A stretch of DNA of 64,000 bases from Tachypleus tridentatus (GCF_004210375.1 NC_134835.1:70338447-70402446), one strand, 5' to 3'; shown: positions 1 through 12,450, counted from the first letter of the stretch. Numbers and translations: made by a program. Notes: a model not told the origin generated them from the sequence alone.

Positions 1-252
1 GGTAGAGATAAATAATCGTTAGCACCTTCAACACTCAGCTCAGCTAGAGCAGCAGTCAAGACAAACAATGTAGCCGGTGATGCAGGTAGAGGTGCCACCA
101 CGCCTCCAATTTGTAAGGTGTGAGAGGAGGGATGTACCATCATCCCCGTGGTGTTAATGGGGGGGCCAGAAGAGTGCGGGTCAGTGTCCTGATCCCGTGT
201 TACCCCTATTGTAGCAGGGGCAGGTGTGTTAATCACAGGCCATGAGGAATAC
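1..252 (-). other. Open frame running off the window edge, unidentified
   Basis: On the minus strand a frame stays open for about 83 codons, from just after a TAG near 253-255 to the left edge, in a stretch clearly richer in G+C than its surroundings. The inferred product has segments such as GGVVAPLPASPATLFVLTAA and GVTRDQDTDPHSSGPP. I do not recognise any domain. It could be an internal or terminal exon of a host gene whose other parts lie left of the window, or part of an unrecognised element. Related sequence at 20255-20640 favours a repeat. No convincing splice acceptor with a strong pyrimidine tract was seen at its 5' side. Confidence 0.3.
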
Positions 253-470
253 TATTTCTTCCAGTCAAGCTGTCGGTGTAATCATAAGATGTTAACGCCA
301 TAAAATAGGAGAGGCTGCATTTAACCGGACCTTTTGCTTTGTAAGGTATTATACCATTAAGTGGGTCGAACCAAACATAATGAAGTATCCAGGACCGCTT
401 TAGGCAAGGTTTTCTGAGGAAGTAGTCGCATACGGGCCAGAAACCAGAGTTACAGCTTTTAGTAACATTA
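240..470. repeat. Old dispersed repeat, copy 1 (pairs with 20440-20640)
   Basis: Patchy but collinear similarity to 20440-20640. Shared blocks include gatgttaa-(c)-ccataaaa-taggaga, then ggGTCGAmCC, then acataatraagta. The order and spacing match, so this is a diverged pair of one element or an ancient duplication. No family could be named. Confidence 0.45.
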
Positions 471-1562
471 GGTCATATTTTAATTACAGACACATCCCAT
501 CCTTTGATGTAAGAAAACTGTAAAGAAACAAGTTATACAAAACAGTGCTGAAGGATTACCTTATTTTTTAACAAATTGTTAGAATGTTAAATAAAATTTT
601 TATAACTATTAAGAGGAATTTTATTTGCTCATAATAAAATTTGTAAAATTTATAAGTCATTACAAACCATGTAGTATGTAAATTAACATCTTGCTTTTGC
701 TCATTTATTCATGTTTCTTTTTTGTAGTCACATTCTGATTAACGTTGTATTTGACAACCTCATTTTCTATAAATTTATGCATATACACTTATACAGCTTT
801 AACCAGTTTATATTAAGCACATATTCATTCTTAGTATCAATTGTTGGTGACAGTACGCTTAATTTGATGTTAATATACTGTTACCTAAACTTACCTTTGG
901 AAACTAAGAGTTGAAAAACCGACTTTAAATGCTAACTTTCATTTCTCTGTTTCTATGCTGTAAAATAACTTTAAATGTCTTCAAACAATATCATTCGACT
1001 CTAAACACAAATAACTTATTTAAATGTTTTTAAAAAGATATTTAATTAATATCGACTGTTGAAGATTATTATGGAAAAGCTAAGGAAAAGGATATAAAAG
1101 GTATTAGTGGAACAACGCCCCTTTATTCTGTGAAAATGAACTACGCCACATTAAAATTAGAGAGCGATAGTTTGGATTGTGAATAGTTGTCATTTAACCA
1201 ATCAGAATGTATCATGGTGTTATAGGAATATATTTTTAATATTTAAATGTTGTTAATTTAAAGAAAAATGTCATAGAGTATTGTTTAATGACGGGTTTAA
1301 GCAAGTAGGTGTTTTGGTTATAAATTAACATATAATTATGTATTTACAATTATCATTATGTTATTTAAATTCTGTGTAATATAAGATAAATGTGGTGTTA
1401 AGAAAACAGAATTAACCATTCGGTAAAATATTTAGTAATAAACAACTAATCTCCAAACTATTCATTCTGATTAACAAGAAGCGATGGACCCCAGAAGTTT
1501 GAACGTAATGTTGAAGTTCATTAAGTAAATTTCATTACCCTACCATAGTTAAATCGCCTCTT
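471..1562. other. Intergenic, nothing recognised
   Basis: AT-rich DNA with only short chance frames. No repeat family, RNA gene or splice-flanked frame was recognised. Confidence 0.5.
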
Positions 1563-1812
1563 GGCCATGTCATGGCCACCTGGTGGTTAAGACGGTCATC
1601 TTCTCATTTACAGGTCGCAGAACCAAGTCTTTGTCACAGAACGTACTCACCCTTTTATCTGTGTTAAAATATGATTGTTAGTCCCATTATTGTTTAGTGA
1701 AAAAAATAGTCCAAGAGTTGATAGCGGGTTGTGTCGACCCTCGAGTGACTCTAGTCTATTATTGCTAAAGTAAGGACAGCTAACGCAGAAAGCCGTTCAG
1801 TAGCTTTGCGCT
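1563..1812 (+). repeat. SINE family A, old diverged copy
   Basis: A strongly diverged copy. The head region (GGCCACCTGGTGGTTAAG) and the tail (CTAACGCAGAAAGCC...GTAGCTTTGCGC) are recognisable, with the body alignable between them. No target-site duplication was found, which fits an old insertion. Confidence 0.65.
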
Positions 1813-3157
1813 ATTAAACCGAATTTTGGGCGGTTTGGTATTATCACATCATAATTATGTATAACGTTTTTTCAATAGTGCCAACAAATAGTTTTGTCTT
1901 AGAAATATTACTCTCAATATCTAAGATTAACATTTCATTCCAAACAAAAGTCGTATGCATTTTCACTTGATCAGTGAACGTGCTTTTTAACACATTATCA
2001 ATTAATATGAAATTTACTGAAACAATATAAAACTGCAAAGATTTGCAAGCAACGAGATTGAAATAAAACATAATCAGTTGAAAATACGACGTTTAAGGAA
2101 AATTAATGGTTAAAACAGTTAAAGAAGAAATGCACAATTATTTTACTGTCGATTGTTATGTATGTGTAAGAATAATTCGATTAATAATTAAAAAATAAAA
2201 ACTTTTGTCATTTTACGTTGTTTTAGACGCCATCTGTTAGGCTTTAACAAAGTTACAACAGCTATAGTTCATGAGTATCGAGTTCTAAAAGTGAGTGACA
2301 ATTAAATGATCTTAAAATTTACATTTTAGTTTCTCAGCTAATAGCAAGTATTTCTGTTGATTATAACTAGATGTCACTTTTAAAACACCTTTTATCAAAT
2401 TCAAGAGTTAGAGATATATAATCATATATCCTTATACACTAAAAACACTTACTTTGAATACATCAATGATGGTGTGAGTAAGCAATATATAAAACCTGAA
2501 TATTTGAATGGACAAAAGTAAATCATTTTTATCTTCTATCTATGAATGAGTGATTGTGAAGAAAACAAGTTAGCTTTAAAACAGCCTATTATACTATTTA
2601 CACTGTTAAACTACTTACTATTAAGCGTAACAATAACGGTTTTTACCCTTTTAGATGTGAGAATTTTATAGTTGCTTGGATGTAAATAAATTTTGTTTAT
2701 GTTTCAAGTAATATACGTATAAAAACAATAATTATGTATCAATCATTAATACGTAGTACAGATATGAAAAGTCACTTACTTGATGTTAGCGTTTAGCACG
2801 TGATCCAAATGCTTACTATAATTTACTTATTGAAGCTTGTTTAAGTGCTATCTGCTCATTTCAGTAAAATTCGTACACATTCATAGAAGATATGAAGACA
2901 ATTCTTATGGTAATGTAAGAATACTTTCAGATTTGGAAAGTTTGAAAACGTAACTCACTTTATTTAATATGATACAAAAAGTACAATTTTTCCGAGAAAA
3001 ACAATATTGTAAAACGAAACAAAAGCTAAGTTCAAAGTTTTTACTGCAAGGAGAAAAATACGACATTTTCATCTTTATAAAGATGAGTTACTCGGGTGTC
3101 ATTGAAATATCATGATTGATTTTTGATAAACAGCGTCACTAATGCACATAAAACGCG
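1813..3157. other. Intergenic, nothing recognised
   Basis: AT-rich, no recognisable gene or repeat. A 75-codon reverse frame at 1844-2071 has no family features and is treated as chance. Confidence 0.5.
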
Positions 3158-3166
3158 TTTTGAGTA

Positions 3167-3453
3167 AGGTCCGGCATGGCCAGGTGAGTTAAGGCGTTCC
3201 ACTCGTAATCTGAGGGTCGCGGGTTCGAATCCCCGTCACACCAAACCTGCTCGCCCTTTCAGCCGTGGGCGCGTTATATTGTGACGGTCAACCCCACTAT
3301 TCGTTGGTAAAAGAGTAGCCCAAGAGTTGGCAGTGGGGGGTGATGACTATCTGCCTTCCCTCTAGTCTTACACTGCTAAATTAGGGACGGCTAACGCAGA
3401 TAGCCTTTGTGTAGCTTTGCGAGAAATTAAAAAAACAACAGAACAAACAAACC
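3167..3453 (+). repeat. SINE family A, full length with 9 bp target duplication
   Basis: Complete tRNA-derived SINE. The head holds an A-box-like GGCCAGGTGAGTTAAGG and a B-box GGTTCGAATCC. An unrelated body follows (GCCCTTTCAGCCGTGGG ... AAGAGTAGCCCAAGAGTTGG), then the shared tail GCTTTGCGAGAAATTA and A/C-rich end. It is flanked by a perfect direct repeat TTTTGAGTA at 3158-3166 and 3454-3462, showing target-primed insertion and fairly young age. Confidence 0.95.
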
Positions 3454-3596
3454 TTTTGAGTATATAAGTGTTCTAAAGAACCATATATCTATTGCATAGA
3501 TCTTTTAAAGTGACTTGAACTAAAATAATGGTAGCTGAAAAAAAAAAGTGTTAGTTTCTAAATAAACGATATTTCTGAGGAATAAAATAATGGTAA

Positions 3597-3662
3597 ATTT
3601 ACGAACTTACAACCCTAAAATCTAGGGTTAGATTCCTGCGGTGGATACAACAGACAGCTTAA
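3597..3662 (+). repeat. SINE family C, fragment
   Basis: Matches the middle of family C: ACTTACAACCCTAAAATC followed by a degenerate B-box (GGTTAGATTCC), GGTGGA and CAGACAGC. Both ends are lost. Confidence 0.5.
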
Positions 3663-3919
3663 TCAGTAATGTACTTTTCATTTTGAAACAAACTCAATAA
3701 ATGTATAGAAAAGTGTAGCTAATAAGAAGTTAAATTACAGTTATTACGTTTTAAATTCGTAGCTTAGGATTAAATTTATTTTAATTCAGGCTAGGTATGT
3801 AACAAACTGACCACTTTTTTAAAAGTTATCATGTAATAAAACTTTATCAACTATTACTTTAAATTATCAAAATCCACCTTTTTCAAGTTATATATACGTA
3901 TATTTAGAATTCACATACT

Positions 3920-4000
3920 ACCAGGAGCTAAGCGCGAAGCTACACAAGGAGCTATTTTTATTCTGCCCACCAATGGTATCGAAACCCGATTTCTAGCGTC
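3920..4000 (-). repeat. SINE family B, degenerate fragment
   Basis: Reverse-strand family B: the tail (GCGAAGCTACACAA on the plus strand) is followed by CTGCCCACC, the inverted B-box GGTATCGAAACCC and the anticodon-arm region TTCTAGCG. The 5' end of the element is eroded. Confidence 0.55.
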
Positions 4001-5612
4001 TACTGTCTCTTAGTCAACAAAATTATTAGTTGAGTATCTCAGTGTCTTTATGGACAAACAGCCTTTTGTAAGAATTACAAAACAATTTAACAAATTTTCC
4101 ATCGTCGAAGAAAAACAGGATTTGTGTATCTTCAATGCCATATTTCGTTAAATTAATAGTAAGTATTAATGAGAACTTTCAAGCGAAAGTAAAGAAGAGA
4201 GTGTTATAATATATCAACCATACTATGTTCAATGAAAACAGAACCTTGTAGGTTTGTTAAAATAAACTAAATTGAGAAGTATAACTTGTTGGTTTGCCAT
4301 GTTAAAAATTAACACGTATATAAACAGCAGTTTGAATGGACATGTAGCATAGTGTACTCTGAGCTATGAAATATAAAACTATCTTCTCATATGATAAACT
4401 TTATGAAATATTTTGTCATTATACATAATGAGATAAGAAACTTTCATATGTTTTTAATTACTTACAGTATAACTTGAAGTGGTGAAATACATGTAATATA
4501 GTGTACTGCAAAGTGTTAAAAGTAAATTTATGAGCGATTTTAAATACAAATGCAGAGCATATTGCCACAGATGTGAGGCGATATGGGTTAAGATTTATGT
4601 TTAATAATTATGTAGCTTTGTTACAGAGTAAATTTCAGACCTTTTGACAATGTAATATCGGTAGGGTAAGTAGACTTATGGCTAAAGAAATAAAAGTCAG
4701 AGTATTTTAGAAAAGGGAAATGTGTGTATATAAAGATTACTTAGCGGTGAAGAACCAATGAATAAGTAATCGGAAGGGTACAGCCTTCAGTGTTTTCCAT
4801 ATAAGTAAGAAACTCACACAATAAAGCAGTCTGGACAATAAAAGATTCCGAAACCGTACCTGTACTCCAATCCAGAGAAAGTTCTCTTATATAAAGTAGA
4901 GGATGTGTTTATGAAAGAGAACCCATGAAGATGGGCATATCTCCTGGTACCTTTGACAAAAATATCGAACTAGGCGATTGGCTCAAAAGCCAAAAATCAC
5001 AAAATTCAGACCACATCTCAAAGTAAATGACTGTTTTATGAAAGGCATGACCGAAGAAACTGAAATCTCCGTAATTTCACTTGCTTGTCAAGCTCGCTAA
5101 TGGAGCTCTAACAAACATCTATGTTTGATGTGTAGTCCAAAGTTGACGTTGCTGTCCTTAGCTGCGAATATTTTGTTACAAAGGAAACTACGATGCCGGG
5201 AAATAGCACGTGCTGATGTTCATCTGGCTGAACGTGATGATATTTTGACCATTTTGGAGCTGTTGAACACACTAAAATAAATGTTTTTATCATCTTATTA
5301 TAAGCTGAAAGCTAAGAAGAAATAGATAAAACAAAATTGAGAAAAATATAGTATGACATCAAATCATGGTTCACAAAGACAATGGGAGAGGGAAACCGAT
5401 ATTAACATGTAAAGAACAAAAGAATATGAAGTAATAATATTCCCTACTGTTTGAATCTTAAAAAAAAAACACACGTTTTCAATCAAATCTACATACAAGA
5501 ACTCTGAAGACAGAGAAATATGGCCCATTTATAAGACAACTATCAAACAAACGCAACCAAAATAAATATGATATTATTACTTTTCCATCACTTGATTGTT
5601 GTTTATTGTGGT
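4001..5612. other. Intergenic, nothing recognised
   Basis: No gene, RNA or repeat family recognised. Short reverse frames at 5108-5293 and 5479-5667 have no supporting motif; the second overlaps a SINE B relic. Confidence 0.5.
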
Positions 5613-5705
5613 TGTTTGTTTGTTTTGAGCACAAAACTACACAACGCAATAACTGTGCTGTTCCCACCGCGAGTATCAGAACGTACTACTGCGTCACCGA
5701 GGGTC
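5613..5705 (-). repeat. SINE family B with internal deletion
   Basis: Begins with the inverted tail (TTTGTTTGTTTTGAGCACAA), then CTACACAA, CCCACCGCGAGTATC and the inverted A-box end CTACTGCGTCACCGAGGG. The segment between B-box and A-box is missing. Confidence 0.6.
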
Positions 5706-6036
5706 TGGAATCTATGAATAAGAGACAATTAAAAATAAAATGTAAATACACCAAATAAACAGTATTTGCTCTATTGCAGACGTTATAATTTTTTCATACA
5801 GTTTTTCCCTGATATATAAAAGGTGTACATATAATTACGTTAAACATTTGTAGTGAAATATTTCTTCAAGTTTCCTTTCACTTGTTAATATGTGGTCATA
5901 AGACTTAGAGAAATATTGCATTAAAGTTTGTTTGTTTTTCTCAAAACATTGTCCCGTATAGTTGTTCACAGAGCTAGTAATGTTTTTATATGCCGTTAAG
6001 TGTTAGAAATAATTACTTTTATTAATATACACACAA

Positions 6037-6284
6037 GTGTTTTGTGTGTTTTGTGAATTTCGCACAAAACTACTCGAGGGCTATCTGTGCTAGCCGTCCC
6101 TAATTTAGCAGTGTAAGACAAAAGGGAAGGCAGGCAGTCATCACCACCCACCATCAACTCTTGAGCTACTCTTTTACCAACAAATAGTGGGATTGACCAT
6201 CACATTACAACGCTCCCACGGCTGAAAGGGCGAGCATGTTTAGTGCGACCGGGATTCGAACCCGCAACCCTCAGATTACGAGTT
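6037..6284 (-). repeat. SINE family A, 5'-truncated
   Basis: Inverted family A from the tail (TTTTGTGAATTTCGCACAAA) through the body to the B-box (GGGATTCGAACCC) and CTCAGATTACGAGTT, where it stops inside the anticodon-arm region. The head is lost, as expected from incomplete reverse transcription. Confidence 0.9.
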
Positions 6285-7926
6285 AGTATAAGAACTAACA
6301 TACTTTGATACAAACAAATATTTCATTTTAGAACTATAATGTATAATCACGAGAGCGTAGGATTCAATTTTTCTTACTGATAGCAAATAATTCAATTATG
6401 AGGAAAACAGCCATCCTTTAACATCAATCGAGATAATTTATGAGAGCTGGTGTTTACGTTTCTTCCCTTTATTGTAATAACATGTTACTTAGTACTTTCA
6501 TGCATACGGTTATAGCAAAATCTGTTGCTCAAAAGAGTGTGGAATATTTTAACCGAATACTGAAAAATATTAAATTAATTCTCTGCATTTAATTAACTAG
6601 AAACTTATTTGGATTTTAGCATTTCTCTCATGAGTTGCTCGAATTGATTACTAAACACAACCTCATATTCAGACTTTTTCGTGTTTTTCTGTATTCTATA
6701 TAATTTTTGATATTTGCATATATAATGCCGTTTTATATATTTTACTATGACTTCGCTTTTGTGAAGGGTGCGTAATAACCCTTTCCGACGCAAAATATTC
6801 GTACATTAAGAACATAAAGATGTGTTTAAGTAGAGAATTCATAAATTTACAAGACAGTGGCTCAGAAAGTAAAAGAATATGGATCAACTTTAAGTCCCAG
6901 GACTATCCAGAAAGAGACATACAACAAGTCGCTTGGTAAGCAGAGAGCGGCGTCTTGTAACAGGTGAGAATCGAGAAACACAAAGGTCAGTTAGAGAAGT
7001 CGTTCCCGTGCTTCAGACAACAGAATGCAACGTAATAAAGAATATTTCCGTCTGTAAAAAATGACACAAGTCATGAGTACACGAGCTGATACCACGATAT
7101 ATCTGTTCGACCTTTGTATATGTCAAGCATCTAGAAAATGAAATGGATATTCATCATACGAAGACATAGCAGTCTACATGCCAGGACGCAGTGACTATTG
7201 ATATCTTGACGATTGGACTGTTGAAATAACCACTGGGAAGCCTTTGTCTCCCAATCTAGATAGATTAGGGATAAAAAGGAGGGAAAAGCAGTGTGCTTTG
7301 GACAGCCTTATGATAGAGCCTTTAGTAAGAGGAACCACGCTGCAGGGATTTTGTAAAGATGGACAGACAAAACATGGCAAGACATGACAAAACGGACTGT
7401 AGCGACGTGATGAGGTTCCAAAACAGTTTTAATATAACGAATAATCGAAATAATTTATCATGTTCTATTGACGTACAATTTTTGCTGAAAATCTACTGAG
7501 CTTCACTTTTTCAGTTGTAGAGCTTGCGTCATGTGATTTTAGTAGGTTAAAAAATCACATGTTGTCTGAAGAGTTAGCTGTGTTAAGTGTTGCGTAAATT
7601 TGTCAAACGTAAGCGTTGGAGAACTTTTAACACAATTACATATCCGGTCGGAAGTGGGATGTATGTTAACACCATATGAAAGTAGTTGATCTTTCACTGA
7701 TTCACTTCACTCGTTACAAGACATTAGTGTTTAATTTTTAGAAACGTGTGTGAGCTTTACCATGTTGAAGCAATATTATATCTTAGTTTGTCATATCATT
7801 CACTTAATATTATAACTGAATTACTAATATTTACACTAATTGCGATGTTCTATAAGTGACCAGAAGTTGTTAAACACTTCCGTAGTTAAATATTATATAT
7901 AACAGTTCACTCTTATACTACATATA
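6285..7926. other. Intergenic, nothing recognised
   Basis: Contains a slightly less AT-rich patch around 6890-7400 with a 61-codon reverse frame (7195-7380). No homology or splice context supports it as a gene. Confidence 0.45.
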
Positions 7927-8297
7927 CAATACTGGCCAAAATCTTAAGGCTAATAAACATAAAGAAAAAATATGCATAAGTGTTGTTAGACTCAACCACT
8001 TATTTGAGTAGAGCTTCGAAAGATGACGGCCGTGCAACTCACTACTGGACCTCTTATTGGGCATTTCCTACCCTGTTTAGGACTTCTTCTTGGTTTGGTC
8101 TTAAACTTTTGACCAGCTAATATTTAGGCTAATTTCATAGTGTTCACATTTTCCCTATTAAATGCTAAAAAAGTTTTTTTTCCTCCTTTTCTTATTTCCA
8201 TCTTTCAAACCTCTACTCAATTAAGTTGTTGAATCTAACAACGCAAAATGCATATTTTTCTTTATATTCCTTGGCCTTAAAATTTTGGCCAGCAGTG
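7927..8297. mobile_element. Mariner-like MITE with ~100 bp inverted repeats and TA flanks
   Basis: A 371 bp element. The left end is caatactGGCCAAAATCTTAAGG. The right end, read on the other strand, is cactgctGGCCAAAATTTTAAGG. The arms stay alignable for about 100 bp, including ATATGCAT, GTTGTTAGA and TTGAGTAGAG blocks. TA dinucleotides flank both ends (7925-7926 and 8298-8299). The roughly 170 bp centre has no transposase frame. This is typical of non-autonomous Tc1/mariner-superfamily elements; the exact family is not known to me. Confidence 0.8.
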
Positions 8298-9176
8298 TAT
8301 ATGTATAGAACATACATGACAACGGCAATGGCGCGTGACAGACATAAAAATTAATGCTTTAACTTCTGGTCAAAGTGGGCTGCTTACATAGACCAGGATT
8401 AAAATCAATTCAGCATTAAGTATAGCTAATGGTATATGATACAATGTTATTACGTACTTATTTATAAAGAGTATAATACTTTGGGCCTAGAATTTGTGAT
8501 ATAATTTACATCTCACAAGTTACTACCCAAGAGGTCTTTCATCAGTATCAGAACTTATCAATTGGGCTGAACGACAAGATACAGTTTACTTAAGTCGCTA
8601 TTTATATATTCAGAAGAATACTTTAAAAATTGTAGTTTAAACGCCGAACGCTCGTAAGGCAATAGAAATTAATAGTCCTAAAACTTGTGATAAATATCAC
8701 GTAAGAGGCAGATCTTTCCTCTGACTTTGAATCTGAAATGGACACATCAAGATGAATGTGTGTGTGTGGGAGGTCACATCTCTAGTTTATGTGATTCCTT
8801 TTTCAGTTTGTCCTTTATGGATTCGAAATTAGAAGAATATGAAAAAAAAGGAATGTAATTTACGTGATATTTGTTACAAATTTTAGGCTTACCGGTTTTT
8901 AATGGTTCGCAGTTTTTAGCTTTTAATCCGTAACTTTTAAAGCAATGTTGTGAGCTATATTTTCAATGTTTTAATATACATATTACGTATAAGGTACATA
9001 AGGTTAATTATTTTATTAATTTAACTGAGATCTATGTTTTTACACTGGTTAGAAATACGCGTAAACAGTCAGCTATTGCCATAATACCAGTCATTTCGCT
9101 AATTGCCAGTCAAATCAAGGTATTTAATGAGAAGCTATTGAGTATTTAGTGATAGTTATCGTGACTGTTTTTAATT
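8298..9176. other. Intergenic, nothing recognised
   Basis: AT-rich with a short GT run near 8757-8768. No gene or repeat family seen. Confidence 0.5.
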
Positions 9177-9325
9177 TAGGTAACTGGCGAGTTACGTGTT
9201 TGTTTATATAATACAATTACTTAATATTTAGGCAACTGGCGAGTTACGTGTTTGTTTATATAATACAATTAGTTAATATTTAGGCAACTGGCGAGTTACG
9301 TGTTTGTTTATATAATACATCTAAT
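9177..9325. repeat. Tandem array, 52 bp unit, three copies
   Basis: Units begin TAGGYAACTGGCGAGTTACG and start at 9177, 9229 and 9281. The first two are nearly identical and the third degrades after its first 42 bases. The high identity means recent expansion. Confidence 0.9.
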
Positions 9326-11551
9326 TAAGTTAGGCACATGGTTCACATTTTATACTAAACCTTGTATTTAAAGTTGAACTTACAGCTAGTTGTTATATTA
9401 GTATTCAAATGTTGTTTGTGGATTTATATCTACTATCTGTCATGTAGAAACATTATTAAAGTAATAAACTGGTATGTTATTGTTACGTAGACATGGCTTT
9501 GCATTGTTTTCGCCAACTAATCTAAAACAACCCACGAAATGCTAGAAGCGATAGAACTTTCAACGACAGTAGAATGCATTGTTTAATCAATTGGGTACCA
9601 TTGCTGTTTACGAAATTTTCGTCTGTCATCCCAATACTATACCACGAGGTTTAATATTAAGCCTTGATATTCAAGCTAGTTCTAAGTCCACGTACTAAGC
9701 TGTCAATGGAAAACAATCATTAAAGTAAGACAAAATGATAATAATATATAAACATATCATTCTAATCACTAATGTCAACAATATTAACATGAAAGAGGGA
9801 ATAAAATATCCTATGAAGCGAGGTAGTTTGAGCTGATAAAAAGTGTCTTACTTTTGATATGGTAGAGGATTCGCTTGTATTGTGAGACAAATCTGGCTCA
9901 TCTCAAAATATGAACAGTTTGAATTAGCATCATTAAAACTACATTTATCTAGACGTATATTTAGAACCACCATAAACACCATAACATAATGTTGATGTTA
10001 ACAATACATTTAAAATATTATTGTTAAGTGAAAGTTACATATTTCATTTTTATGTAAAAATTTGGAGAATTACGAAATATATTAATTCAGTCACCTAACA
10101 TTACACAACACGTTTACAACAGTATCGCCCAAGTTATGTCTGTCTAAGTTTCACATTTCTTAATATTGATATAAATTTCGAGATCTTAGAGAGAGAAAGG
10201 TTCCAGTTGTCTCAGGTATAGATCCATATGTGGTAATAGCTTATGCGGTCCTATTACAGATGTTTTACAGTTAAAGCACAGTAGTCAAAACGCCATTAGT
10301 TGATACTGATAATGTCGATTTTTTTGTTCACAGTCACTTATCACGTGCGTTGTTTTTTTTTTTATACTTTCAGGAAGCTAACTCTGATATCGCTGTGAAA
10401 AACATCGAAACTTGTTTCATGTTTTTAAAAAAGCAAAAACCAAAACTTGCATTTTTTTAAAGAAAAAAGTTATTGGACTTTGGCGGCGCTTTTCTTCGAC
10501 TAAAAAGTGTTTATTCTGGGTAGTGGTGTATAATTAATCTTTGTCTGCTGGTACGTGAAGGTCGTTTGTGCATCGTTAATTAAATCTCAAAGTAAAATCT
10601 TTGGTCAGACCCTACAGCAAACACACGAACCAGGTAAACGAATCAATGCTACTAAACACTTGCGTGTAGGCCCGAAGCACACTGGCGGAAGGAATGAGTC
10701 ATTTATATGCACCGGGTTTCTTATTTCAAAGAACGTTTAGCCATGTTGCCGGTCCGTAACTCACTTGAGTCGTGCTCTCCGACCCTAGGAGGTAATCACC
10801 TCTCAGTAGGAAGTCGACGTCAGACCGGCTATGTCGTGCCGCAAAAGAGCTAAGATGGAAACTTGCCACCAGGGGGACACTTGTGTTATCAAACACCACG
10901 AGTTTAGACTATAGAAAAACAGCAATCTGTTACTTTCTACATTATTTAAATTATGAATGATCACGAAAAACAAACCAAAGCTTAGATTAAACCTGAAAGA
11001 GTATTGCATCAATTGTTTAAAAATCTAATCTTATAAATTAACTTAATTTTGAAAATACATGTATACGTTATTTCAATAGTCTCTCTGTATTATTACAAGA
11101 AAAAACTGCAGTTTTTTTACCCTTAAATCATTAACGTAAGTCTTATATCCTTACTGAGGAAATAACAAAGCTCAAATCTTTAAGAATGTATATAACCATT
11201 AATAACACCTTCTCTTCCAGGTGTGTTAAAATCCATTTTTAAGTACGAAATGAAAATTGAAAGGGCACTCAGTAAGGTTTATATAAACGTTTTTGTTTAT
11301 CAATTTAAAGCAACATCTTGTTATTGGCTCTTGAACAGCTGATATGGATGGAATGTGTAGGCAAAGATCGAAATCAGTTTTCTTATTAATAAGTAAGCTT
11401 TGAATTTACAAAATAATCACATCACGTATTGTTTACGCGCATCTATTGTAACAATCAGGCAGCAGCATAGTTATGGACAACATCATTTGGTTCAAAATTG
11501 TTTTAAAATCTAATTGCAGTAAGTTTGCTGTTTTTTCAAAGAATAAATGTA
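9326..11551. other. Intergenic, one GC-richer patch
   Basis: Mostly AT-rich. At about 10470-10890 the composition rises and a 61-codon forward frame (10555-10740) appears, without recognisable features. A CTCF-like motif sits at 10865-10880 (separate entry). Confidence 0.45.
10865..10880 (+). promoter_or_regulatory. CTCF-like insulator motif (tentative)
   Basis: GCCACCAGGGGGACA matches the CTCF core consensus CCASYAGRKGGCRS except for one A where C is usual. A single motif match in 64 kb has limited weight, so this is only a candidate architectural site. Confidence 0.25.
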
Positions 11552-11697
11552 CAGTGCCCAAGAAGCGCTATGTTTCACATATGTTTCTAATGATCGGAGG
11601 TAACACATTCTAGAAACATCTGGTGGGGGTGTTGCTGATATAGATGAGAGAACACTAGAATAGTATTGCTTTAATTAGTTTGCACTTCTTAACACTG
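11552..11697. mobile_element. Possible small MITE, TA-flanked
   Basis: The ends are cagtgCCCAAGAAGCGC and, inverted, cagtgTTAAGAAGTGC, each preceded by TA (11550-11551 and 11698-11699). Inverted-repeat identity is limited to about 16 bp with a 1-2 base offset. The 146 bp element carries no frame. Confidence 0.4.
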
Positions 11698-12061
11698 TAC
11701 TGTTTTCGTATGAGTGATGAAATAAAAGATAGATACACATTTGTACTTGATCTAAGTAGGATATTCTTACATTACAATATTTGTTGTAAGAAAAAATACA
11801 TAAAAGAATATGTTTAGCTGTCATTAAAAATACTTCTGAAACCTACATTTTAGAAAGGATGATGGTAATGTGATTCAATAATGAGTTTGATTATATTGTC
11901 CTGTAATGGGTAAGACCCCGAGGGTTAGTCACAACATCATTAAGATCAGAATCGTATAGCTCAGTTACGGATATGGTTTGTAGCATATCTTTCTACAGAA
12001 GTCAAAAATAACAACAGTCTTTTCAGAATGCTTCAAGACCACTTAGTTGTAATAATTGAAT

Positions 12062-12329
12062 AGGCCCGGCATGGCCAAGTGGGTTAAGACGTTCGACTCG
12101 TAATCTGAGGGTCACGAGTTCGAATCCCCGTCACACTGAACATACTCGCCCTTTCATCCGTGGGGGCGTTATAATGTGACTGTCAAACCTACTATTTGTT
12201 GGCAAAAGAGTAGCCCAAGAGATAGTGGTGGGTGGTGATTACTAGCTTCTTTTCCTTAAGTCTTACACTGCTAAATTAGGGATGGTTATCGCAGATAGCC
12301 CTCGTGTAGCTTTGCGCGAAATTCCAGAT
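12062..12329 (+). repeat. SINE family A, full length with 11 bp target duplication
   Basis: Complete copy from GCCCGGCATGGCCAAGTGGG to GCTTTGCGCGAAATTCC, flanked by perfect AATAATTGAAT repeats at 12051-12061 and 12330-12340. The head and B-box (AGTTCGAATCC) are well preserved. Confidence 0.95.
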
Positions 12330-12383
12330 AATAATTGAATCAAAATTTGTTAAATAAATTCATGCATAATATTTCTACTGTAA

Positions 12384-12450
12384 AGCACGAAACCGCACAA
12401 TTAGTTACCTCTAATCTGCCTATAGCGGGTATCAAAACCTTATTTTGAGG
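12384..12450 (-). repeat. SINE family B, very degenerate fragment
   Basis: Weak match to inverted family B: CACAATTAGTTAC, TCTGCC and GCGGGTATCAAAACC in the expected order. Confidence 0.3.

Noticed and set aside
1563-1600. CTCF-like motif in a SINE head (CCACCTGGTGG)
   Set aside because: Part of the tRNA-derived head of a diverged SINE A and lacks the consensus central A; explained by the repeat.
3167-3240. Functional tRNA gene (A-box and B-box present)
   Set aside because: The same head recurs about 20 times joined to a fixed body and tail with target duplications; acceptor arms do not pair. It is a SINE.
9177-9325. CRISPR-like array
   Set aside because: Contiguous 52 bp tandem units without unique spacers in a eukaryotic context.
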